From DATCHW01 sp036508135 (GTDB lineage: Bacteria > Bacteroidota > Ignavibacteria > Tepidaquicellales > Tepidaquicellaceae), in NCBI GenBank assembly GCA_036508135.1, contig DATCHW010000274.1, forward strand, positions 1-6,732: 6,732 nt of DNA, in the 5' to 3' direction. Each line of letters starts with the position of its first letter. Positions within the stretch are counted from its first letter, which is position 1. Shown in pieces: positions 1 through 5,093 of this stretch. A program made the translations under genes and the position numbers. The notes beneath the pieces are model-generated. The model had not been told where the DNA came from and made no database searches. It saw only the letters and a list, made by a program, of their open reading frames with translations.

Positions 1-106
1 ATATCTTCGTGACGATATCACTTAAAGTGTATCTGGACACAAAACGTTCTCCCATTCCTTTTAAGCCTTTATAACCAGCCTTATTATAATTATTCTCAAA
101 ATATAA
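1..106 (-). pseudogene. Possible C-terminal remnant of a glycosyltransferase (partial)
   Basis: The minus strand is open from 106 to the window edge, with an in-frame TAA at 107-109. It reads about 35 residues, including MGERFVSRYTLSDIVTKI. The pattern MGE-x-F-x-x-R-Y-(S/T)-L-x-x-(I/V)-x-x-I resembles the last helix of GT4-type (GT-B fold) glycosyltransferases, which normally ends such proteins 5-15 residues later. That would make this the tail of a gene whose upstream part is missing or stopped, so a decayed or truncated copy. An alternative is a new gene starting at the ATG at 53-55, which has an AAAAGGA stretch directly before it but too close to be a normal ribosome binding site. The match rests on family pattern memory only, and the remainder lies outside the window. 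Confidence 0.3.
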
Positions 107-143
107 TTAAATAAAAAATCTCGTTCTCATAACATACGAGGGA

Positions 144-163
144 CACGAAGAAAAAGCACGAAG
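144..163. repeat. Short CACGAAG direct repeat
   Basis: CACGAAG occurs at 144-150 and again at 157-163, a 13-nt period, inside a purine-rich non-coding stretch. Similar CACGAAG-rich tracts are a recurrent kind of intergenic debris in FCB and planctomycete genomes, from general recollection. There is no sign of coding here. Confidence 0.4.
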
Positions 164-184
164 ATTCACTAAGGGATATAGAGA

Positions 185-220
185 TTCTCACACAATCTCT
201 GGAGAACTATAACCGGAAGT
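185..220 (+). repeat. Dispersed intergenic repeat, copy 1
   Basis: This 36-nt stretch aligns without gaps to 2081-2116, with 28 of 36 positions identical. The shared core is (T)TCACACA(A/G)TCTC followed by GGAG and ATAACC. The first 15 nt also match, with one mismatch, the minus strand of 1949-1963. Its start lies within a local hairpin, AGAGATT (180-186) with AATCTCT (194-200). The similarity runs past the inverted-repeat module, so this is a longer repeat family and not only a shared hairpin. Confidence 0.55.
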
Positions 221-223
221 AAG

Positions 224-282
224 AAATAAAAATAAGCATTACAACGGTTGGCTTTCGTAACGAGAAAAGAAGTTCGTAATGC
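224..282 (-). terminator. Probable intrinsic terminator of the TPR gene
   Basis: Read on the minus strand, directly after the TPR stop codon, GCATTAC-g-AAC (282-272) pairs with GTTGTAATGC (245-236). The stem is 10 bp with one bulged base and a 26-nt loop. It is followed by TTATTTTTATTT (235-224). The stem, T-rich tail and distance from the stop (about 6 nt) fit a factor-independent terminator, although the loop is long and the stem is not GC-rich. Confidence 0.45.
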
Positions 283-287
283 ACGTA

Positions 288-1616
288 TTATTTACAATAT
301 ATATCCATTAAATCTTTTGCTTCTGTTTTCCCGAGTGAATATGCTTTACTCAAATCTTCGCAGGCATTGGAATAAACTTTCAATCCTTCTGCATAAACAC
401 GTCCGCGGTTGTAAAATGCATCTGTAAAATTTGGATTTATTTCTATAGCTTTTGTATAATCCGATATTGCTTTGGAATAGTCTTTCAAATTATCAAAAGC
501 AACACCGCGGTTGTAATATGAACCTGCAAAATTGGGATTTATTTCAATAGATTTTGTGAAATCAGATATTGCTTTGGAATAGTCCTGTAAATCATAATAA
601 GTAAGTCCCCGATTGATATATGCTTCCTCATAAATTGGATTTATTTCAATAGCAACTGTATAATCCGATATTGCTTTTGCATAATCATGCATATCATAAT
701 AAGCATGTCCGCTATTGTAATATGCTTCTGCTAAATTCGGATTTATTTCGATTGCTTTATTAAAATCAGATATTGCTTTTGTATAGTTCTGTAACTCAGT
801 GTAAACATTTCCGCGGTTGATATATGCTTCTGCATAGTCCGGATTTATTTCTATTGCTATATTAAAATCCGATATTGCCGTGGAATAGTCTTTTAACTCA
901 AAATAAGAGAGTCCCCGTTTATAATTTGCCTCTGCAAATTTCGGATTTATTTCAATAGCTTTTGTATAATCCGATATTGCTATGGAATCGTTTTGTAACT
1001 TATCATAAACATTTCCGCGGTTGTAAAATGCATCTGCATCATTCGGTTTTATTGAGATTACTTTATTATAATCAGATATTGCTTTGGTATAGTCTTGTAT
1101 ATAATAATAAGCTAGTCCCCGGTTGTAATATGCCATTGTATCATTCGGATTTATTTCAATCGCTTTTGTGAAATCCGATACTGCTTTAGTATAGTCTTTC
1201 TCATTATAAAAAGCATTTCCACGATTGTTATAAATTTCGGCATCATTTGGTTTTATTTCTATTGCTCTGTTATAATCCAAGATAGCTTTTGGATAGTCAT
1301 GATAACCTATCTTATAAGTAACACCGCGGTTGTAATATGCATTTGCAGAATTCGGGTTAATTGCGATTGCCTGTGTGAAATCCAACATTGCATTGGAATA
1401 GTTTTGTAAATTATAGTAAGCAATTCCGCGGTTGCAATATGCATCTGCAAAATTCGGATCTACTGAGATTGCTTTTGTATATAAATTTATTGCTTCTTTA
1501 TAATTTCCTAACTTACCTGTTTCTATTCCCTGAAGATTATACTCTTCTGCAGTTTGAGTGTAAGCAAGAGAGAATATAGAGAATAATAATACAAGTGATA
1601 GTATAAATTTTTTCAA
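288..1616 (-). CDS. Exported TPR-repeat protein, 12 tandem TPRs
   Basis: The product is 442 residues. A signal peptide is visible at the N-terminus: K2-K3, a hydrophobic stretch at 5-18, and likely cleavage near residues 20-23. The rest is 12 consecutive 34-residue TPR units: 23-56, 57-90, 91-125 (35 residues, one inserted), then 34-residue units from 126, with a divergent last unit at about 398-431. The unit pattern is xxAYYNRGxxYxxLxDYxKAISDYxKAIEINPN. The tail (NACEDLSKAYSLG...YC) resembles the capping end of many Bacteroidota TPR proteins. TPR arrays form protein-binding superhelices, and the partner here is unknown. The start codon is TTG (1616-1614). No in-frame ATG lies upstream for at least 60 nt, and this TTG gives an intact signal peptide. 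No enzymatic domain and no T9SS tail is seen, so a periplasmic location is inferred. Confidence 0.85.
   Translation of the reverse strand: MKKFILSLVLLFSIFSLAYTQTAEEYNLQGIETGKLGNYKEAINLYTKAISVDPNFADAYCNRGIAYYNLQNYSNAMLDFTQAIAINPNSANAYYNRGVTYKIGYHDYPKAILDYNRAIEIKPNDAEIYNNRGNAFYNEKDYTKAVSDFTKAIEINPNDTMAYYNRGLAYYYIQDYTKAISDYNKVISIKPNDADAFYNRGNVYDKLQNDSIAISDYTKAIEINPKFAEANYKRGLSYFELKDYSTAISDFNIAIEINPDYAEAYINRGNVYTELQNYTKAISDFNKAIEINPNLAEAYYNSGHAYYDMHDYAKAISDYTVAIEINPIYEEAYINRGLTYYDLQDYSKAISDFTKSIEINPNFAGSYYNRGVAFDNLKDYSKAISDYTKAIEINPNFTDAFYNRGRVYAEGLKVYSNACEDLSKAYSLGKTEAKDLMDIYCK
324..1550 (-). repeat. 102-bp tandem DNA repeat encoding the TPR array
   Basis: The TPR units are repeated at the DNA level with a 102-bp period, one 105-bp unit being the exception. 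Near-identical blocks recur, such as CCGCGGTTG (seen from plus) at the NRG codons and GGATTTATTTC(A/T)AT at the EINPN codons. Units 7-11 are the most alike. Such an array can gain or lose units by recombination, so its length may vary between strains. Confidence 0.8.
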
Positions 1617-1681
1617 AATTAATTCTTTAAGGTTTATGAGTTTCTTTTTAAGATAACTAATATGATAATTTGGAATTAACT

Positions 1682-1711
1682 ATTATAAATATGTCAAAAA
1701 AAACTTTTGAA
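1682..1711 (-). promoter_or_regulatory. Candidate promoter of the TPR gene
   Basis: On the minus strand a perfect TATAAT (1687-1682) lies 18 nt after TTCAAA (1711-1706), a 4-of-6 match to TTGACA. A transcript would start near 1675 and carry a leader of about 60 nt. The region is AT-rich, so chance is a real possibility. No Bacteroidota-type TTTG/TAnnTTTG pair was found. Confidence 0.3.
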
Positions 1712-1833
1712 AGCAAATCACAATACCGGGGGGTAAACCTGACAAAACAATTTGTAATTAATAATGAGTCCAGATTCACAGGTTCTTCGGGATCTATGCT
1801 TCGCTTCGATAATTAGTAATTGTAGAATGTAAA

Positions 1834-1951
1834 GTTGCAACGTCCCTGCAGGGGCTGGATTTTCAACCGGAGCTCTCTTCGAAGGACAAGTATTTATGAA
1901 GAGTGAAAAGGTTACAACGTCCCGATAAATGAGGGATCTTCGACTGGAGAG
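1834..1951. repeat. Diverged 41-nt tandem pair, 77 nt apart
   Basis: Copy A (1834-1874) and copy B (1911-1951) align without gaps at 27 of 41 positions. Conserved ends are GTT(G/A)CAACGTCCC and GGAT(T/C)TTC(A/G)AC(C/T)GGAG. The divergent middle in each copy keeps an inverted repeat: the 10-bp palindrome CCCTGCAGGG (1844-1853) in A, and TCCC (1920-1923) with GGGA (1933-1936) in B. Keeping a stem while the bases differ suggests the structure matters or that each is a copy of a palindromic repeat family. Confidence 0.5.
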
Positions 1952-1996
1952 ATTGTGTGAAAACACAGAATATCTTTAAAGTAATTTGGGCTAAAG

Positions 1997-2017
1997 TCCC
2001 GATATAGAGCATCGGGA
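1997..2017. repeat. Hairpin, TCCCGAT/ATCGGGA
   Basis: TCCCGAT (1997-2003) and ATCGGGA (2011-2017) form a perfect 7-bp stem with a 7-nt loop. The preceding GGG (1988-1990) could instead pair with the same CCC (1998-2000), giving a competing fold. There is no long U tract afterwards, so an intrinsic terminator is unlikely. Confidence 0.55.
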
Positions 2018-2049
2018 TTTCCAACCCTAAGACGGGGCGGTTTAACTAT

Positions 2050-2069
2050 CCCCGTCGTAAACGACGGGG
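2050..2069. repeat. Strong hairpin, CCCCGTCG-TAAA-CGACGGGG
   Basis: A perfect 8-bp GC-rich stem closes a TAAA tetraloop. A second GACGGGG at 2031-2037 could pair with the same CCCCGTC (2050-2056) across a 12-nt loop, so two mutually exclusive folds exist. The motif, with the nearby GGGCTAAAG, resembles palindromic intergenic repeats common in Bacteroidota-type genomes. On the plus strand it is followed by TAATTTTCTTATTTT, so it might also act as a weak terminator. Confidence 0.6.
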
Positions 2070-2080
2070 TAATTTTCTTA

Positions 2081-2116
2081 TTTTCACACAGTCTCAGGAG
2101 CATAATAACCAGAGGT
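2081..2116 (+). repeat. Dispersed intergenic repeat, copy 2
   Basis: This is the partner of the repeat at 185-220, with 28 of 36 positions identical and no gaps. Its first 15 nt are also the right arm of the inverted pair with 1949-1963. It is followed at 2126-2136 by the small palindrome CCCCTGAGGGG. Confidence 0.55.
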
Positions 2117-2183
2117 GAAAAATCTCCCCTGAGGGGGAAATACTTTTCCGAAATGAAACTTTAAAGGGGCTGTAGAGTATTAT

Positions 2184-2223
2184 AAATATAGATATCTATT
2201 TAATTGTATATAAATCTATATTT
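2184..2223. repeat. AT-rich inverted repeat with internal palindrome
   Basis: AAATATAGAT (2184-2193) and ATCTATATTT (2214-2223) are perfect inverted 10-mers separated by 20 nt. The left arm overlaps a perfect 12-bp palindrome, ATAGATATCTAT (2188-2199). It lies about 180 nt before porX and could be a protein-binding site, or simply AT-rich chance structure. Confidence 0.4.
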
Positions 2224-2385
2224 TTAATATCCGAAATCAATTTTTTAAAAAAAGAAGGGATTGGGGAGGTGAATAAAAAATTTACATTTATTGTTTCGCT
2301 ATAATTTGTTATTCTTTGATAACTAAATTTTAATATTACTGCTATAGCATAGAATTTTTACTTTTTTGAAATTTAAATTTAATTG

Positions 2386-2392
2386 AAAAGGA
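2386..2392 (+). promoter_or_regulatory. Ribosome binding site of porX (supports start at 2399)
   Basis: AAAAGGA ends 6 nt before the ATG at 2399, a good Shine-Dalgarno match and spacing. The alternative in-frame ATG at 2432, immediately before the KILWIDDE receiver start, has only a weak AAGAA-like stretch upstream. The other genes in this window lack obvious sites of this quality. Confidence 0.5.
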
Positions 2393-2398
2393 AATTCT

Positions 2399-3988
2399 AT
2401 GCCTGACACTAAAATTCAAGAATCAAATATTATGAAAAGTAAAATTCTCTGGATAGATGATGAGATCGATCTTTTGAAATCTAACATTTTATTCCTTAAG
2501 CAAAAAGGTTATGATGTATTCGAAGCAAATAATGGCGGAGACGGTATATCTATGATAAAGGAGCAGGACTTTGACCTCGTATTCCTCGATGAAATGATGC
2601 CGGGAATGGGAGGGCTTCAGACACTTCTCGAGATTAAAGAGAGGAAACCCTTATTACCTATAGTTATGGTTACAAAAAATGAGACTGAGAGCCTGATGGA
2701 AGATGCAATCGGCAAAAAAATTTCCGATTACCTTCTGAAACCGGTGAATCCGGGACAGCTTCTGCTGGTATGCAAGAAATTGCTCGAATCAAAAAGAATA
2801 AAAGGCGACCAGGTTTCAAGAGATTATATACAGGAGTTCAATGCAATTTCGATGCAGTTAAGCGAAGCCTCTGAATGGCAAGACTGGGTGAATATTCATG
2901 TGAAAATGACGAACTGGGAAATGGAACTCGACGAGCATCCCGATCTCGGATTGAAACAAACTGCATTTGACCAGAGGAGGGAATGCAACGGAGAATTCTC
3001 AAAGTTCATTGAAAAGAATTACATTAAATGGGTGAACGAAACAAGCGGCAAACCTGTACTATCAAATAATATTATAGAGAAATATGTAATCCCGGAACTT
3101 CCGAAATACAATTCGGTATTCCTGTTCATTGTTGATTGCATGAGGTTAGACCAATGGCTTGTAATAGAAAAGTATCTGGATGATTATTTCAGGATTTCAA
3201 AAGATTATTATTGTTCTATACTGCCGACTGCAACTCCATATTCAAGGAACTCAATATTTGCGGGATTGTATCCCTCGGAATTAGAGAAGCATTATCCGGA
3301 ACTCTGGCTTCAGAATGATGAGGAAGACAGCAAGAATAATTACGAAAAGGAATTCCTGCAGAAACTTATAGACAGGAAAAAAATAAAATTAAGAAGTGAA
3401 ATAAGATACACGAAAATAATGGATTCCGATTTCAGCCGCGGAATAGAAAATAAAATTCTATCCTTTACCAATAATCACCTGAATGCAGTTGTAATTAATT
3501 TTGTTGATATGATAGCACACTCCCGGAGCGACAATGCGATTTTAAAAGAGATAGCACCGGATGAATCAGCATACAGATCATTGACCTCATCGTGGTTTGA
3601 GCATTCATCATTCTTCGGGATGCTGAGGCAGCTTTCCACGAGGAAGGATGTGAAGGTAATAATCACGACTGATCACGGAAGTATAAGGTGTCTTCACGGA
3701 GTGAAAGCATACGGAGATAAAGAAACCGCGACGAACCTGAGATACAAATACGGAAGGAACGTGAAAGCCGATCAGAGGAATGCAATATTCATAACCAGAC
3801 CCGGAGATTACAAAATGCCGCGTAGAAACGGAATGGTCAATTACATAATCGCGAAAGAAGATTTTTATTTTGTATACCCGACTGAATATCATAAGTACCT
3901 GAATTATTACAATGACACATTTCAGCACGGCGGAATATCTACGGAAGAAATGATATTACCGGTGATAACTCTCGAATCGAAACAATAA
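2399..3988 (+). CDS. porX: PorX-type response regulator with PglZ/alkaline-phosphatase-like domain
   Basis: The product is 529 residues, close to known PorX proteins (about 520). In Bacteroidota PorX works with the kinase PorY in the cytoplasm to control type IX secretion genes. Its effector domain has been described as a zinc-dependent phosphodiesterase acting on oligonucleotides. Residues 14-130 form the receiver: acidic pair D20-D21, phospho-acceptor D64, T92, and K114-P115. A helical linker follows (about 135-230). The PglZ/AP-fold domain (235-525) shows the metal and nucleophile pattern D246 (VDCMRLD), T279 (PTATPYSRN), D370 and H374 (DMIAH), D425-H426 (TTDHGS) and H510 (FQHGG). All key positions look intact, so an active enzyme is inferred. 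The first start adds 11 residues ahead of the usual PorX start (M12). tsaE follows after 2 nt. No PorY partner is in the window. Confidence 0.9.
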   Translation: MPDTKIQESNIMKSKILWIDDEIDLLKSNILFLKQKGYDVFEANNGGDGISMIKEQDFDLVFLDEMMPGMGGLQTLLEIKERKPLLPIVMVTKNETESLMEDAIGKKISDYLLKPVNPGQLLLVCKKLLESKRIKGDQVSRDYIQEFNAISMQLSEASEWQDWVNIHVKMTNWEMELDEHPDLGLKQTAFDQRRECNGEFSKFIEKNYIKWVNETSGKPVLSNNIIEKYVIPELPKYNSVFLFIVDCMRLDQWLVIEKYLDDYFRISKDYYCSILPTATPYSRNSIFAGLYPSELEKHYPELWLQNDEEDSKNNYEKEFLQKLIDRKKIKLRSEIRYTKIMDSDFSRGIENKILSFTNNHLNAVVINFVDMIAHSRSDNAILKEIAPDESAYRSLTSSWFEHSSFFGMLRQLSTRKDVKVIITTDHGSIRCLHGVKAYGDKETATNLRYKYGRNVKADQRNAIFITRPGDYKMPRRNGMVNYIIAKEDFYFVYPTEYHKYLNYYNDTFQHGGISTEEMILPVITLESKQ

Positions 3989-3990
3989 AA

Positions 3991-4419
3991 ATGATCTATA
4001 AGTCCGGAAGCCCTGAAGATACGCAGAGATTAGGAAAAGAATTTGCGAAAGAATTGAAAGCCGGAGATGTTATAGGTCTTGATGGAGACCTCGGAAGCGG
4101 TAAGACTCAATTTGCAAAAGGAATAGGAAGATACTTTTCTGTTAAAGATATTATCAACAGCCCGACATTTATTATAGTCAATGAATATACAGGTAAAAAT
4201 CCATTAAACGAAAAAATCTTTCGGATAAATCATTTTGATCTTTACAGATTAGAAAAATCGTATGAACTATCTGTAATCGGATTTGAAGATTATATCAATA
4301 ATGATTCCATTGTTTTAATTGAATGGAGTACATTAGCCGAAGAGTATTTAGGCAGGACGCTAAGGAAGGTGAAGTTTGCATTCGGGACAGAAGAGAATGA
4401 AAGAGTAATAGAGTTCTAG
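3991..4419 (+). CDS. tsaE: tRNA t6A37 threonylcarbamoyltransferase complex ATPase TsaE
   Basis: The product is 142 residues, normal for TsaE. It is a cytoplasmic P-loop ATPase that resets the TsaBD complex during N6-threonylcarbamoyladenosine formation at position 37 of tRNAs reading ANN codons. Visible motifs are the Walker A GDLGSGKT (32-39), the family signature SPTF (57-60), HFDLYRL (81-87), and IEWS (110-113, with E111 and W112 typical). The ATG lies 2 nt after the porX stop and the gene ends 2 nt before tsaB, with no clear Shine-Dalgarno site. Translational coupling within one transcript is therefore likely. A porX-tsaE neighbourhood is, to my recollection, common in Bacteroidota. Confidence 0.93.
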   Translation: MIYKSGSPEDTQRLGKEFAKELKAGDVIGLDGDLGSGKTQFAKGIGRYFSVKDIINSPTFIIVNEYTGKNPLNEKIFRINHFDLYRLEKSYELSVIGFEDYINNDSIVLIEWSTLAEEYLGRTLRKVKFAFGTEENERVIEF

Positions 4420-4421
4420 TT

Positions 4422-5093
4422 ATGAAAATATTATTAATCGAGACATCATTTAAGTTGATTGAATTCGGGTATGCCGAAGGAATCGAACTCAAAATTGACA
4501 GCAGACTTAAGGAAGGTGAGAATGCAGACACCCTGGTATATTACATAAAAAAAGAATTTGATGAACAAGCTATCGATGTCAGCGGGATTGATATTGTTAG
4601 CATCTCTAACGGTCCAGGTTCATTCACCGGATTGAGAGTCGGTGCGGCTATCACAAAGGGAATTTGCTTTGTAAATAAATCCCGGCTGATAGAAGTCCCG
4701 ACACTCGATATCATTGCAAATAAATATAAGATATCGAACGCCATTCAGAATTCCAAAAAGATAATTACAAGTATGGTATTCTCGAATTTAAGGACGAATG
4801 AATTTTATCTTGCAGATTTTGAAATAACCAATGGAGAATTGAAAAGAATATCAGATTATAAGATAGAGACTTTTGAGGAAATGAAAAAAGAGAACCGGAT
4901 ATTTTTAGTAAATGACGTTTATCCGGCTGAGTTGGAGAGTACGATTGAGATTGTTTCGATAATTGATGGCAGTAATATTCCTTCACAACTTGATATTGCA
5001 TTGAAAATGATTGAACAGGGAAAATTTTCAGATTATACTAAATCCGAGCCTTTTTATATGAAGGAATTTATTCCGCTGGGAAAAAGCAGGTGA
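4422..5093 (+). CDS. tsaB: tRNA t6A37 threonylcarbamoyltransferase complex dimerisation subunit TsaB
   Basis: The product is 223 residues, typical for TsaB, an ASKHA-fold protein that pairs with the catalytic subunit TsaD and is itself inactive. The hallmark NGPGSFTGLRVG is at 63-74, followed by the EVPTLD stretch (91-96) after the helix. The C-terminal SEPFYMKEF (208-216) matches the family's usual (E)PxYxRxxF-like ending. The N-terminal strand reads LLIETS (4-9), with Glu where most family members have Asp (DTS). This is a conservative change at a site not needed for catalysis in TsaB. The middle of the protein is divergent, as is usual. It completes the porX-tsaE-tsaB unit; tsaD and tsaC are not in the window. 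Confidence 0.92.
   Translation: MKILLIETSFKLIEFGYAEGIELKIDSRLKEGENADTLVYYIKKEFDEQAIDVSGIDIVSISNGPGSFTGLRVGAAITKGICFVNKSRLIEVPTLDIIANKYKISNAIQNSKKIITSMVFSNLRTNEFYLADFEITNGELKRISDYKIETFEEMKKENRIFLVNDVYPAELESTIEIVSIIDGSNIPSQLDIALKMIEQGKFSDYTKSEPFYMKEFIPLGKSR

Larger units (their letters stand above)
1949..2095. repeat. 147-bp segment bounded by 15-bp inverted repeats (MITE-like)
   Basis: GAGATTGTGTGAAAA at 1949-1963 is the reverse complement, with one mismatch, of TTTTCACACAGTCTC at 2081-2095. The segment between carries strong hairpins and no gene. This geometry is that of a small non-autonomous element. No clear target-site duplication is seen: GGAG occurs at 1946-1949 and at 2097-2100, but the former overlaps the repeat end. 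Similarity of the right end to 185-220 extends outside the segment, which argues that its true boundaries may be different. The left arm also forms its own hairpin, TGTGT-GAAA-ACACA (1954-1967). Confidence 0.35.
1617..2398. other. Divergent intergenic region, non-coding
   Basis: These 782 bases separate the minus-strand TPR gene from porX. I see no convincing gene. Open frames on the minus strand at 1718-1966 and 1912-2103 are translations of repeat DNA. The stretch splits into three parts: an AT-rich promoter side next to the TPR gene (1617-1735), a GC-richer mosaic of hairpins and repeats (about 1735-2160), and an AT-rich approach to porX (2160-2398). A lone TATAAT at 2300-2305 could serve porX but has no good -35 box. 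Confidence 0.6.

Noticed and set aside
1..20. ATATC...GATATC inverted bases at the window edge
   Set aside because: It is short, cut by the window boundary, and lies within the coding-like minus-strand stretch.
324..1550. Regular repeat spacing that might suggest a CRISPR array
   Set aside because: The repeats are whole 102-bp coding units in one open frame encoding TPRs, with no repeat-spacer alternation.
962..1579. Plus-strand frames of 63-69 codons inside the TPR gene
   Set aside because: They are antisense shadows of the repeated TPR units, and their peptides repeat with the same period.
2050..2085. CCCCGTCG hairpin followed by a T-rich run as a terminator
   Set aside because: No plus-strand gene lies upstream for it to end, and the T run is interrupted. 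A repeat-family palindrome explains it better.
1718..2103. Overlapping minus-strand open frames of 82 and 63 codons
   Set aside because: They translate the repeat mosaic: the peptides PVENPAPAGTL and PVEDPSFIGTL are the two copies of the tandem pair. No start with a ribosome site and no domain is seen.
2269..2304. Mini-frame GTG...TAA reading MNKKFTFIVSL with GGGGAGG just before it
   Set aside because: It looks like a signal-peptide beginning, but the GGAGG overlaps the GTG with no spacing and the frame stops after 11 codons. It could at most be a remnant.
3475..3928. Minus-strand frames of 63 and 106 codons within porX
   Set aside because: They are antisense to a well-supported gene and have no recognisable domain.
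4295..5001. Minus-strand frames within tsaE and tsaB
   Set aside because: They lie opposite conserved genes, have no family features, and no promoter or ribosome site is seen.
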